A stretch of DNA of 64,000 bases from Paenibacillus sp. J23TS9. GTDB taxonomy: Bacteria > Bacillota > Bacilli > Paenibacillales > Paenibacillaceae. The DNA is taken from positions 2,170,001 to 2,234,000 of the forward strand of contig NZ_BOSG01000001.1 in NCBI RefSeq assembly GCF_018403225.1. The letters are read 5' to 3'. Under the pieces are notes generated by a model that worked only from the letters and a program-made list of their open reading frames with translations, was not told where the DNA came from and did no database searches. Each line of letters opens with the position of its first letter. Position 1 is the stretch's first letter. Position numbers and translations under genes: made by a program. This document shows, in pieces, positions 17,332-26,414 of the stretch.

Positions 17332-18438
17332 TCACTTGAACCGGTAGATTTCGGTCATCAGCTTGGTATCGGTTGTGGTCAGATTCATCTCCGGATTTTC
17401 CTGGCTCATCATCAGCTGATTCCCATCCGGACTCCATACGAGCAGACTTTGCAGGTTTGGATATAAGGACACCAGGGTCATATGCCCCGTCTTCGTATCC
17501 ATGACATACAAGCCGGAGCCACCCCGTTCAAGGTTAAACAAAGAATAGGCTAGCTTGGATCCATCGGGAGACCATGACATTTGTCTGGCGAGGCGGCCCT
17601 CAGCCAGCTTGGTCTCTTTTCCAGGTTTGTCGGCTGGAATTAAATAGACTGTATTCTTGTTATCGCCGGTTTCTTCAACAAGAGCCAGGTTGGTTCCATC
17701 CGGCGAAATCGAGAAATCCGCTATATTTTTCCGAATCAGCTCCGGATCCGATTCTGCCGTGGGACGATTAAACTGACCGTTTGAGACCATAAGCTTGTAG
17801 AGTGCATCTGACGAATCCAAAAAGTACACCGCAAACCGATTAGGATCGGACGAATCTGAGAAGGCTTCGACTTTCAATACGCTCTGCTGATCCTTCATCT
17901 TGAGGATAGGCGTCACTTTTCCATTGGTTTCAGCCACACTGAGCCCGTAAGCTGCAGCGAACACGTAAGCCTTTTCCTCGACCCATGCGCCTCGCACATC
18001 ACCATTTAAGATGGAGTATGTTCCGTCGCTTACATCCAGAGGAGTTTCCTTCCCATCCGCCAGATTTAAGAAAGATGCCTCCATCCGGTTACTGATGAAC
18101 AAGTACGACTGCTGCGGAGATGGGTTGACCGTCAAGGCATGCTGAACGCCAAGCTTCCGATCCGGATCATTTTCCTTAACGAGGGAGTGAACGTACAAAT
18201 CTCCCTCCATCCACTTTGGCGCTTTGGTGCTGATGATTTCAGAATCCGACAACCAAGCAAGTCCATAGGAATCACTCTGGCGGTCAATCCGTTCCAGCTC
18301 TACTTTTCCACCTGTTTCACGAACCGGAGGATTCTTGACTGTCACTTTCTCGCTGCCGGTACCACTGCACCCAGTCACCAGAGCAATCATGACAGCCATC
18401 GCCGCAAAGCCTAGTTTATATTGCCATCTGTGTGTCAT
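17332..18438 (-). CDS. TolB/WD40-like beta-propeller lipoprotein
   Basis: A 368-residue lipoprotein with signal peptide and lipobox VTGCSG. The mature part shows repeated blade motifs: SPDGTNLALVEE, SWSPDGSKLAYSLF and VWSPDGNQLMMSQ, the SPDG turn typical of TolB-like six-bladed propellers, in the C-terminal half; the N-terminal half is more diverged. Start ATG at 18438 with GGAG eight bases upstream. It lies between an unpaired histidine kinase (upstream, 112 bp) and another lipoprotein (downstream, 20 bp). The arrangement suggests an accessory extracellular sensor or effector of that kinase, by analogy with other kinase-associated propeller lipoproteins (inference). Confidence 0.75.
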   Translation of the reverse strand: MTHRWQYKLGFAAMAVMIALVTGCSGTGSEKVTVKNPPVRETGGKVELERIDRQSDSYGLAWLSDSEIISTKAPKWMEGDLYVHSLVKENDPDRKLGVQHALTVNPSPQQSYLFISNRMEASFLNLADGKETPLDVSDGTYSILNGDVRGAWVEEKAYVFAAAYGLSVAETNGKVTPILKMKDQQSVLKVEAFSDSSDPNRFAVYFLDSSDALYKLMVSNGQFNRPTAESDPELIRKNIADFSISPDGTNLALVEETGDNKNTVYLIPADKPGKETKLAEGRLARQMSWSPDGSKLAYSLFNLERGGSGLYVMDTKTGHMTLVSLYPNLQSLLVWSPDGNQLMMSQENPEMNLTTTDTKLMTEIYRFK

Positions 18439-18550
18439 CAATGCGGCTCCCTCCTTCTCGTTAACTGCGGATTACGTAAATCCTGAATTCTCTTTCTGTA
18501 TTTGAGTATAGGGAACAATGATTTCTAAAAGTTATCGAAATGTTTCCAAC

Positions 18551-20023
18551 TTATAAACTTTTTGCGGAAATCAGCGGAAATGTAACAATGAATTCTGTAC
18601 CTGTGCCTTCCGCAGGACTTTCCACTTTTATAACGCCATGATTCTGCTTCGTCAGCTGTTTGACCAAAGCCAGTCCAAGGCCGCTTCCCCCGGATTTCCG
18701 GGCCCGGTCATGATTAACCGTGTAGAACGGTTCGAAGATAAGATCCCTCATGTTTTCCGGAATACCTACGCCGGTGTCATGAAAACGCACCTCTACGTAT
18801 TGACCAACAATCTGGTTTGAAATCGTTACCGAACCCTTGGCAACATTATATTTAATCGCATTATCGAGCAAATTGATGAAAATATGAGTCAGATTGTTGC
18901 GGTCTCCGATGATTCGCGCTGGCTGGAGCAGCTCATGCAGGGTGATATCGAACTGGTCGGCTTTGCCTTTCATCCGTGAGATGATATCGGCCAGTAGTAC
19001 TTGAAGCTCCACTTCTTCCGGATGATGATCAAACTCATATGTTTCCGAGGCAGCAAGATGGAGAACCCGTTCAACAAGCTCATAGAGCCGGCCTGCTTCT
19101 TTAGTAATCGATCCATATGCATCTTGGATGAGCGCCGGATCTTCGGGATACATGTGCAGGAGATCGGCATATGCCCGAATGGAAGTCAGCGGCGTCTTGA
19201 ATTCGTGACTGATATTATGGATGAAGTCCTTTTGCTGTTTTTCCAGCTGCTGCAGCTTCTCGAGGGTTTGAAGCAGCTTTTCCTGTTCTTCCTGCAAAGA
19301 AAGCACATTCGCCTGAATGGCCTCACTCATATCAAAAATACCGCTGCTTAGCTCCCCGAGCTCATCATTGCGCCGTAAGCTGGGCTCCTCCAGATAATCC
19401 CTCTGGCGAATCCGGTCCGTTGCCTTTTTCAGCCGGTGAATGGCATTGGCCTGCCTATTCATATAGATTAAGCCGAAGATGAACGAAATACCCAGAACTA
19501 CTCCGCCCGCAATCCAAAAGAGCTGCTGAATACTACGGTAAAACGCATGCTGGCTGCTGACCGATGACTGAAAATGAACAACCCCCAGCTGCTCCTGATT
19601 ACTCTGAACCGGGGACAGGTACTCAAGCACATCCCCATGAATCTCATATGCAATTTTATTGGTTAGCGCGTATTGGAGAGCTTGCCGGATATCCGGTTTT
19701 TCGGCCATGACCAGCGAATCCCCAGTCTCCTTGCCCTTTGCATCATATAAAATAACTCTCATGCCGCTGACATTTCCCAGTTCACGCGCCAAAGCAGGAC
19801 CCTGTAAACGCATGAATGTTGCTGCATCCACCTGGGTCCCCGTCACATATAGCTGCCGGATGCGGTCTGAAGCCACATCAGCCTGCTGCTCCATGCTTTG
19901 TTCCATTTGCTGCTTCTGATTACTGGATATTCCTTGTAATATAAGGAAGCTCAGCAAGCCAATCGCAAATATAAGCAACACCGCAAGAAAGCCGGTGAAT
20001 TTCCATTTTAAGCTGATTCTCAT
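18551..20023 (-). CDS. Membrane sensor histidine kinase without an adjacent response regulator
   Basis: A 490-residue kinase. It has two membrane helices (about 10-32 and 168-187) flanking an extracellular sensor region of about 135 residues, then a HAMP linker (191-245) with a coiled coil, the H-box DFIHNISHEFKTPLTS with phospho-acceptor His273, and a CA domain with N-box NLLDNAIKYN, G1 DTGVGIP and G2 GGSGLGLALV. The E-F-K-T-P H-box is typical of the HPK1a/WalK-like class. No regulator flanks it; on its upstream side is the DUF418 gene of the Bce operon. Start ATG with GGAGGG. Partner unknown. Confidence 0.9.
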   Translation of the reverse strand: MRISLKWKFTGFLAVLLIFAIGLLSFLILQGISSNQKQQMEQSMEQQADVASDRIRQLYVTGTQVDAATFMRLQGPALARELGNVSGMRVILYDAKGKETGDSLVMAEKPDIRQALQYALTNKIAYEIHGDVLEYLSPVQSNQEQLGVVHFQSSVSSQHAFYRSIQQLFWIAGGVVLGISFIFGLIYMNRQANAIHRLKKATDRIRQRDYLEEPSLRRNDELGELSSGIFDMSEAIQANVLSLQEEQEKLLQTLEKLQQLEKQQKDFIHNISHEFKTPLTSIRAYADLLHMYPEDPALIQDAYGSITKEAGRLYELVERVLHLAASETYEFDHHPEEVELQVLLADIISRMKGKADQFDITLHELLQPARIIGDRNNLTHIFINLLDNAIKYNVAKGSVTISNQIVGQYVEVRFHDTGVGIPENMRDLIFEPFYTVNHDRARKSGGSGLGLALVKQLTKQNHGVIKVESPAEGTGTEFIVTFPLISAKSL

Positions 20024-20141
20024 GCCATACCCTCCGCTTGTTCTCTGTACATCTATGATGATCTGTTATCCGTGTAATTGCCAGAGAGATGATCTAAGAT
20101 TAGCGGAGAACAGGCATATTTTCAACATGGCGGAACTCAGC

Positions 20142-21140
20142 CTATAGACTCATCTTCTTGGATTCATTTATTTTTTGCTTGTAATGCTCCGGGATTTTGC
20201 CATAGGTTCCGATCCGCCAAATCCATTCCAATGGCCCCATGGCAAAGCGGTTCAGCCACATGACGCTGAAAATCATTTGAAACATTAAAATCTCGGTTGC
20301 AATCATAGCCAAAATCAAGTAATACGCATGATTACTCAGATCCAGTACCGCATCCATGGTTAAAATCAGAACGGTCTGCATGATGTAGTTCGTCAGCGCC
20401 ATTCGCCCAAGCTTGCTCATTGGCATGAGCCACTTTCTCATAAAAGGATACTGGAGAAGCAATGTGAGTGTGGTGACGTAAAATACATCCTCCGCCAATC
20501 CGCCGGCGGCCATTCCAGCATCCAGTAGTCCCGTTCGATTGATGATTTCATTTTGTGCATATAACCCGAACGGAATGAGAATAAGCGAAACCACTTGGAT
20601 GAAAATCCATCTCTTTTTATATTGGACCACATGCTCGAATATCTCGCATTGCCCCGCCCACAAGCCCAATATGAACATACTGAGACTCATACCGATGGGT
20701 CCGAGCCAAACATTAGAGACTAGTAAGATGAGTCCCAGAGCAAGATTTATTATAGGCTTAAGTTGATATAAAGGAAGAAGAAGAAATCCCAGAATGGCAT
20801 ATACGGTTAATGCTTCCCCAGGTTGAAATTGGTGATGGATGAAGCCAAAGATCAAAAGGATCAGGAGCCTGCGTGTAAACAGAAGATAAGCTCTTTCACC
20901 TCTCGCCCTTGCGTGAGAGGTGAATAAGTAGAATCCAATGCCAAACAAGAAACTGAAGATCGTGTAGAACCGCTCAAACACCGCATAATTAATGAACTTT
21001 AGCACTGCCTGCTCCATATCGCTCCATAAACCGTATTCCGGGGGCACATGGATATAGGGGATCATCTGAAAAATATTAATAAACACAATGCCGATCAGGG
21101 CAAATCCCCGTAAGTAATCAAGTACGTCAATTCGTTTCAT
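20142..21140 (-). CDS. DUF418 family membrane protein (YeiB/YxaH-like)
   Basis: A 332-residue, roughly eight-helix membrane protein. The N-terminus MKRIDVLDYLRGFALIGIV matches the DUF418/YeiB pattern, and the C-terminal TNYIMQTVL with PLEWIWRIGTYG is the core of the DUF418 domain. Function is unknown; related acyltransferase-3-like folds acylate envelope polymers. A GGAAGGGAG ribosome binding site lies 15 bp after the BceB-like permease gene, so it is probably the last gene of the peptide-resistance operon, which hints at a cell-envelope role (inference). Confidence 0.85.
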   Translation of the reverse strand: MKRIDVLDYLRGFALIGIVFINIFQMIPYIHVPPEYGLWSDMEQAVLKFINYAVFERFYTIFSFLFGIGFYLFTSHARARGERAYLLFTRRLLILLIFGFIHHQFQPGEALTVYAILGFLLLPLYQLKPIINLALGLILLVSNVWLGPIGMSLSMFILGLWAGQCEIFEHVVQYKKRWIFIQVVSLILIPFGLYAQNEIINRTGLLDAGMAAGGLAEDVFYVTTLTLLLQYPFMRKWLMPMSKLGRMALTNYIMQTVLILTMDAVLDLSNHAYYLILAMIATEILMFQMIFSVMWLNRFAMGPLEWIWRIGTYGKIPEHYKQKINESKKMSL

Positions 21141-21155
21141 TTCGGCTCCCTTCCT

Positions 21156-23060
21156 TTACACCATCACCCGTTTCAGCTTCTGGATGTATCTCGTGCTGAC
21201 CAACAGGAAATATAAAGCCTGAATAATCAGGAAGGCCGCCGAAGCGATGAGCACCGGTTGATTAACATCATCGAGATCAAGCACTTCCCGTACCCGGTTC
21301 AGCACCACCAGCGTCTGAATCGCCGAAACGAATATCGGTGTAAAAAACAATACTGCAATTTGAATGAATGATGATTTTCCCATCTCGGATGACCTCAAGC
21401 CAATTTTGGACATCGAGTTGTACATTTGTTGATCTTGTCTCAGCTCGGAATGCAGCTTGAAATACAGGAAGCTGGCCGAGCATACCGACAGCAGTGAAGC
21501 GATAAAAATACCAACAAAACTCATCATGGATGTCGACTGATCATATGAACCGTAGGTTCCGCCCCGGGTAGTCAGCAGATTAGACGTTTTCCACTGAACA
21601 AGCTCCATGCCTACTTTATACTCCTGATCGTTTCTCCCCGGTATCATCCCGTTCGACCAGGCAGGTATCATAAAAATATTTGCATTCATAACCCAAAAGT
21701 TTTTGTTCTCCGGGATCTGCTTCTTTAATTCCTCAAAAAACGAACGGGTGACAATAAGCAAATTCGAATTGGGCATCGGCGATACTTCCTTATCCGTTCG
21801 AATCTCCTTGACGATTTGCAGCTGGGCTTCCGGATTGTTAATCTTTACGGATGTATTCTTGCCCCAGCCCGGATTATTCCCTGCTTCTTTATCCGACTGA
21901 ACCAGTACCGCCTGATTCCCCTCCAGTGAACCTGCAGCTGGAAGCTTAAGAGCTTGCGAAATATGGATATAACTTTCCACCGGCATAATGGAGACATCCG
22001 GTTTTCGGCCGGCTGCTTTAGCAATATAGGATTCGGTACTAAAGGTTTGGTACTGTATGCCTTCTTCGCTCAGCTTCTGTTCGATGGACTGTAATTCACC
22101 CGCTCCAAGTTTTGTATCATTCATGATGTAACGGATTGGATAAGGATCTGCTGTGTACATGTTTTGATTGCGCAAATTCACTGACATGATGAAGGCTACA
22201 GCCATGCAGCAGATCGATGTCACCACCGTCACCATAAACAGTATCCGCGCATTATCCTTGATTTTATAAGCCATTTCTGATATCCAGATCAGATTTGTGC
22301 CCCGCCACGTCAAACGCCGGCTTTTCTTCAATAGCCGAAATACAAGCACTGTAATCTGCGTGAAAAAAAAGTACGTGCCGGAAATACCCGTCACCGCGGC
22401 TAACGTCAGACTTTTATCTACCTCATAATAACCAGCTGCAAGCAGCAGGATGCCGAGCAATGAAACCAGGATTGAAGCTTTCGGTTCTTTCTTGGGCTTG
22501 TTCGAACCTTTGAGCAGCTCCAGCACGCGATTGCGGTTGATGAAAACTAACGTAAAGGCAGAGATGACAAGGAATAAGAGAAAAAATGAACCTACGGTAA
22601 GCAGAAGCGCTTTTACCGGAAAATACAGGCCTAATTGCTCAATTCCGATCATCCGGGCACTCAGAGTCAAAAACAGCTTAGACAATAACATGCCTGCCAG
22701 CATTCCGGTGATGATGGATAATGCTCCAATAAGCATATTTTCAACAAATACCAGCTTACTCAGCTGTCCTTGCGTTGCTCCAAGGATTGTCAGAATCCCA
22801 AACTCCTTATTCCTGGCCTTCAAAAAACTCCCAATCGAATACAGGACAAACAAAAACGCAAAAATGTATATTACGTATTCCATAATCTGCATCACCATTT
22901 GAACATTCGAACCGATCTCTGTTTTATCAATATCCGGATGAAATATAAATAGTGCATACGTAAAAAACACCATTACCATGAAGCTGCTGCTCAGAAAATA
23001 GGCAAAATAGGCGCGGGCATTGCGCTTGACATTATTAAACGCGAACTGTCGAAAGCTCAT
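21156..23060 (-). CDS. BceB-type FtsX-like ABC transporter permease
   Basis: A 634-residue permease with ten predicted membrane helices. Between helices 7 and 8 lies a large extracellular domain (about residues 290-515) typical of BceB transporters, which bind lipid-II-cycle intermediates complexed with peptide antibiotics and also serve as sensors for BceS. The FtsX-type region near helices 2-4 (KARNKEFGILTILGATQGQL) contacts the ATPase. I chose ATG at 23060, with GGGAGG eight bases before it; an ATG two codons earlier is also possible. The start lies inside the end of the ATPase gene (26-bp overlap), which implies translational coupling. Confidence 0.88.
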   Translation of the reverse strand: MSFRQFAFNNVKRNARAYFAYFLSSSFMVMVFFTYALFIFHPDIDKTEIGSNVQMVMQIMEYVIYIFAFLFVLYSIGSFLKARNKEFGILTILGATQGQLSKLVFVENMLIGALSIITGMLAGMLLSKLFLTLSARMIGIEQLGLYFPVKALLLTVGSFFLLFLVISAFTLVFINRNRVLELLKGSNKPKKEPKASILVSLLGILLLAAGYYEVDKSLTLAAVTGISGTYFFFTQITVLVFRLLKKSRRLTWRGTNLIWISEMAYKIKDNARILFMVTVVTSICCMAVAFIMSVNLRNQNMYTADPYPIRYIMNDTKLGAGELQSIEQKLSEEGIQYQTFSTESYIAKAAGRKPDVSIMPVESYIHISQALKLPAAGSLEGNQAVLVQSDKEAGNNPGWGKNTSVKINNPEAQLQIVKEIRTDKEVSPMPNSNLLIVTRSFFEELKKQIPENKNFWVMNANIFMIPAWSNGMIPGRNDQEYKVGMELVQWKTSNLLTTRGGTYGSYDQSTSMMSFVGIFIASLLSVCSASFLYFKLHSELRQDQQMYNSMSKIGLRSSEMGKSSFIQIAVLFFTPIFVSAIQTLVVLNRVREVLDLDDVNQPVLIASAAFLIIQALYFLLVSTRYIQKLKRVMV

Positions 23061-23859
23061 GCGCATGACCTCCCAAATACGAAAGCATATCGATAATTTT
23101 CTGAAAGAATGCCTGCCGGTTGTCGCCTCTGCGTATTTCGCCGGAAATTATTCCATCCTTGATGAACACGACGCGATGACAGTAGCTTGCGGCCTGAGCA
23201 TCATGTGTTACTAGCATCATGGTAACCCCATCCACTTCATTCAGCTTCTCCATGGTTTGCATGACGATACGGGACGAGTTCGAATCCAGTGCACCTGTCG
23301 GCTCGTCTGCTAACAGAAGCGAGGGTTCTGGAATAATCGCCCGGGCGATGGCCGCACGCTGCCTCTGGCCACCCGATATTTCATAGACCCGTTTATTCAG
23401 TATCTCTGCAATGCCGAGGCGGTCCGCAATCTTTTGCAGCTTCGCCTCCATTGTTTTAAGGTTTTGTTTATCCAGCGTAAGCGGGAGCACAATATTCTCC
23501 GCCACCGTAAGCGTGTCCAGCGTAAGCGGGAGCACAATATTCTCCGCCACCGTAAGCGTGTCCAGCAGGTTAAAATCCTGGAATACGAATCCTAGCTCAC
23601 GTCTTCTGAATAATGCCAATTCCTTTTTCTTCATGGCATGCGGATTGCTTCCGTTGATCAATACGGTGCCGGAGCTCGGTGTATCAATGGTAGACACCAT
23701 ATTCAGCAGTGTCGTCTTGCCGCTCCCTGAAGGTCCCATGACGCCCACGAACTCTCCTTTTTGAATCGTTAGGCCGATGTCTGTCAGAGCCCGGGTCGTC
23801 ACTTTTCCCGGATATACCTTGCTTAATCCGGTTACTTTTAAAATATCCGTCATCATCAT
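23035..23859 (-). CDS. BceA-type ABC transporter ATPase with an internal 15-residue duplication
   Basis: A 274-residue ATPase. Walker A GPSGSGKTT, Q-loop FVFQDFNLL, signature ISGGQRQRAA, Walker B LLLADEPTGALDSN and H-loop LVTHD are intact. Unusually, residues about 101-115 (TLTVAENIVLPLTLD) are repeated exactly at 116-130, just after the Q-loop, because the gene contains an exact 45-bp tandem repeat. BceA relatives have this segment once and are about 255-260 residues long. The insertion keeps frame. Start ATG at 23859 follows AAGGAG; two further ATGs follow directly. Confidence 0.9.
   Translation of the reverse strand: MMMTDILKVTGLSKVYPGKVTTRALTDIGLTIQKGEFVGVMGPSGSGKTTLLNMVSTIDTPSSGTVLINGSNPHAMKKKELALFRRRELGFVFQDFNLLDTLTVAENIVLPLTLDTLTVAENIVLPLTLDKQNLKTMEAKLQKIADRLGIAEILNKRVYEISGGQRQRAAIARAIIPEPSLLLADEPTGALDSNSSRIVMQTMEKLNEVDGVTMMLVTHDAQAASYCHRVVFIKDGIISGEIRRGDNRQAFFQKIIDMLSYLGGHAHELSTVRV
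23471..23560. repeat. Exact 45-bp tandem duplication inside the BceA-like gene
   Basis: Bases 23471-23515 and 23516-23560 are identical, and the next six bases (TCCAGC) begin a third copy. The unit is a multiple of three, so the frame is kept and 15 residues are inserted. The absence of any divergence between copies points to a recent event or to an assembly artefact. Confidence 0.95.
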
Positions 23860-23941
23860 CAATCTCCTTCCAAAACTGTGCTTCTCTATGTATCCACTTT
23901 ATAGCATCGCCTCTGCTCAAACTATGGATTCTCCTTACCTC

Positions 23942-23963
23942 AACCTTAAACATTTGTAAGGTT
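23942..23963. promoter_or_regulatory. Candidate BceR-type operator upstream of the ATPase gene
   Basis: A perfect 7-bp inverted repeat AACCTTA-N8-TAAGGTT lies in the kinase-ATPase gap, upstream (minus strand) of a TATAAA box with a poor -35, as expected for an activator-dependent promoter. BceR-like regulators bind inverted repeats in exactly this position in other Firmicutes. Confidence 0.5.
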
Positions 23964-23989
23964 CTGTTCGGATAGAAATATGGATAAAA

Positions 23990-24018
23990 CAAAGAACGCT
24001 GCGTTCCCCGCAGCGCCA
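23990..24018 (-). terminator. Terminator or attenuator after the Bce sensor kinase gene
   Basis: CGCTGCG-GGGAA-CGCAGCG hairpin followed by TTCTTTGTTTTAT on the minus strand, 16 bp after the kinase stop. It separates the two-component genes from the transporter genes. Confidence 0.75.
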
Positions 24019-24033
24019 AACAGCTACTTCATA

Positions 24034-25023
24034 TCAATACTTAAAAAAAGTAAACCTTACTGTCGTTCCTTCATCTGGTACCGATTCAATTTCAACTTTA
24101 TGGCCAAGCTTCGTGCATACTTCATGTACAAGAAAAAGTCCCATGCCGGTTGATTCATGATATTGCCTGCCTTGATTACCTGTAAAATAGGGATCAAATA
24201 CCCTTCCCAAATCTTCTTTGGCAATGCCGATCCCTTCATCGCTGATTTCAAGCACCGTATTTGCGCCATGCTTGAAACCAATGAACGCAACCTTCTTACC
24301 CCTACCCGCCGAATAGTTTACGGCATTGACAATGACTTGTCCCAGCATGAATGCAAGCCATTTGGCATCGCTGATCACGGTCAAATCGGATGGGACGTGG
24401 ATATCCGGGTAGACTTCCTTACGGATAAACCACTGACGGTTTCCGGCAACAGCCTTCTCCACGGTGTCCAGAAGTGGAATGCCCTCCACCTTGAAATCCT
24501 GTTCAAACTTATCCAGCCTCGAGGTATACAAAGCCATTTCCAGTCCTTTTCTCAGCCTGTCGATTTCCTCCTGCATACCGTCCGAAATCTCATCCTCAAG
24601 GTCCAGGTCCTGCAGCGTTAGCTGGATCACGGAGACCGGTGTCTTCATCTGATGAACCCAGCGGTTAATAAACGCCGTATGATTATCAAGCTTCTGCTGC
24701 GTGCCATGCAGCTCATTTTTATACAATTGAAACTGGTTACGGAGCAGCTCGCTTACGGCATCAGCCATTGGCGCTTCCCCGAGCTCATTCAATGACTGAT
24801 CCATTTCACCAAGTGGAGTCTCTAATCTCACATACAGCCTTTTTTGGGTATAAAAGCGGAAGGCCAAGTATATCAGGAGCATGACCAAGCTGAGTAGAGC
24901 GCCATATAATACCGTAACAAGAGATCGCTCCTCTATTGCAAGCCAGTACCAGAGGCCAACAAGTATCATTTGGACCCCATAAAAAATCATAAGCGGCAGC
25001 TGCTCTCTCAGGAAAAGTCTCAT
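24034..25023 (-). CDS. BceS-type intramembrane-sensing histidine kinase
   Basis: A 329-residue kinase with two closely spaced N-terminal helices (about 12-30 and 38-58) and almost no extracellular loop, the hallmark of BceS kinases that take their signal from the transporter. H-box NRWVHQMKTPVSVI; CA domain with SDEGIGI and GMGLFLVHE. Its ATG overlaps the stop of the response regulator (ATGA), so the pair is translationally coupled. The partner transporter is encoded directly downstream after a terminator-like hairpin. Confidence 0.93.
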   Translation of the reverse strand: MRLFLREQLPLMIFYGVQMILVGLWYWLAIEERSLVTVLYGALLSLVMLLIYLAFRFYTQKRLYVRLETPLGEMDQSLNELGEAPMADAVSELLRNQFQLYKNELHGTQQKLDNHTAFINRWVHQMKTPVSVIQLTLQDLDLEDEISDGMQEEIDRLRKGLEMALYTSRLDKFEQDFKVEGIPLLDTVEKAVAGNRQWFIRKEVYPDIHVPSDLTVISDAKWLAFMLGQVIVNAVNYSAGRGKKVAFIGFKHGANTVLEISDEGIGIAKEDLGRVFDPYFTGNQGRQYHESTGMGLFLVHEVCTKLGHKVEIESVPDEGTTVRFTFFKY

Positions 25024-25736
25024 GAACCCTCGTTTCCTCCCAGACGCAGCTTGTAGCCCGCTCCGCGTACCGTCTCTACTGGCTCATCAAACCCCAGTTC
25101 CTTCAGCTTCTTTCGAATTCTCGTAATATAGACATTCAGAGTATTATCATCGATAAAATGCCGGTCCTCCCACATCAAGTCGAGCAGGCGTCCACGGCTG
25201 ACAATACGATCCTGCTTCTTCATTAAAGCCTCGACCAATACAGATTCTTTCTGTGTTAGTTCAATCGATTCTCCTTCATAGGTTAAGAGAAACCGTTCGG
25301 GATACAGCACCAGCCCCGAGGCTTCTACGGTCCGTTCCTCTGTCTTCGAGGAATATGAACCATAAGCTCTCCGCAAATGGCTGCGGATCTTTGCCACCAC
25401 GACATCGTAATGAAAGGGCTTGGTAATATAGTCATCCGCACCGTTTTCAAGCGCCATTACCTGATCCATCTCACTTTCCCTTGCAGATATAAATAGGATT
25501 GGGCAGGTTGAAAGCGCACGGATCTGACGGCACCAGTAGAATCCATCAAAATTCGGTAAATTGACATCCAAAAGAACCAAATGCGGCTGCACTTCTCTGA
25601 ATTCCTCCATAACGCGATCAAAATGAACTACCGCTGAAGCTGCATAACCGTATTTTTCAATGTGAGTTTTCAGGAGGGTGGCGATTTTGGCATCGTCTTC
25701 AATGATAAGTATCCGTAACTGGTCCAGCTTTCTCAT
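25020..25736 (-). CDS. BceR-type OmpR-family response regulator
   Basis: A 238-residue two-domain regulator. The receiver domain has the acidic pair IIEDDAK, phospho-acceptor Asp in LLDVNLPNFDG, the Thr/Ser position LFISARE and Lys in YITKPF. The C-terminal winged helix shows LTQKESVLVEALM and NTLNVYITRIRKKL. ATG at 25736 has GGTGG eight bases upstream; a GTG at 25748 keeps the frame but has no ribosome binding site. With the downstream kinase and transporter it should form a peptide-antibiotic-responsive detoxification module. Confidence 0.93.
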   Translation of the reverse strand: MRKLDQLRILIIEDDAKIATLLKTHIEKYGYAASAVVHFDRVMEEFREVQPHLVLLDVNLPNFDGFYWCRQIRALSTCPILFISARESEMDQVMALENGADDYITKPFHYDVVVAKIRSHLRRAYGSYSSKTEERTVEASGLVLYPERFLLTYEGESIELTQKESVLVEALMKKQDRIVSRGRLLDLMWEDRHFIDDNTLNVYITRIRKKLKELGFDEPVETVRGAGYKLRLGGNEGS

Positions 25737-25837
25737 CTCCATTTCCACCGCATCTGCGGATTATCTTCTCTCTCATATCAAATGGGTCAATCCGTTCATA
25801 CACTAAAAAAACGTCTCAGCATCAAGGGGGATGACAT

Positions 25838-26371
25838 ATGGCTAATTTCAAAATATTCAACAGATCGACCCGACCTTTGTACACGCAAAATGTCAATACG
25901 TATACTTCTCCAGGCATTGGCTCATTGCCTAGTTCAGGAGCCGCTTCAGCGGGAGAATCATTTACACTTACTTCAGGCAGCGTCAGCATTCCGGCATCGC
26001 AAAGCCTTCTAGTGCAGATCATTAATACTGTAGGAAGCGGTAAATCGGTCCACGTCTCCCAAATATCAGGTGGGGCTACGGCTGCAGCTGCAGTTAACGT
26101 GTATTCCGGCGGCACCATTACCGGCGGAACTCCCCCTACACCTCAAAATAATCTGTTTGGTAGCAGCATTACCTCCGTCGTAACTACCCGCCAAAATAAC
26201 GGTACGCTGGATGGAACGCCCGTGCTCTATATGAACATGCCGATTACGACGGGATTATATATCATCAGCTTAGATGGCGCACTCGTAGTTCCACCTGCCC
26301 AGACGCTGACAGTTTCGCTTGGAACAGGTGCATTAACGGCATCCATCAATCTTTCCTGGTGGGAGGCTTAA
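25838..26371 (+). CDS. Protein of unknown family, paralogue 1 (C-terminal WWEA)
   Basis: A 177-residue protein rich in Ser, Thr, Gly, Val and Ile in alternating, beta-strand-like patterns. It starts MANFKIFNRSTRPLYTQNVN with no signal peptide or membrane segment and ends SINLSWWEA. It shares with the next gene an N-terminal N-x-(T)NTY-(T/A)SPGI motif, an internal VGSGK(S/T)-(V)HVS-like strand, NNLFGSSITSV/NSNFASTLTSV, VVPP(A/G)QT and a terminal WWEA. The all-beta, low-charge composition suggests a fibre, spore-coat or appendage subunit (inference). AAGGGGG ribosome binding site. I do not recognise the family. Confidence 0.75.
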   Translation: MANFKIFNRSTRPLYTQNVNTYTSPGIGSLPSSGAASAGESFTLTSGSVSIPASQSLLVQIINTVGSGKSVHVSQISGGATAAAAVNVYSGGTITGGTPPTPQNNLFGSSITSVVTTRQNNGTLDGTPVLYMNMPITTGLYIISLDGALVVPPAQTLTVSLGTGALTASINLSWWEA

Positions 26372-26414
26372 TGAAATGCTCAGAATCAATCTGAATGATG
26401 AAAGGGGGCACATT

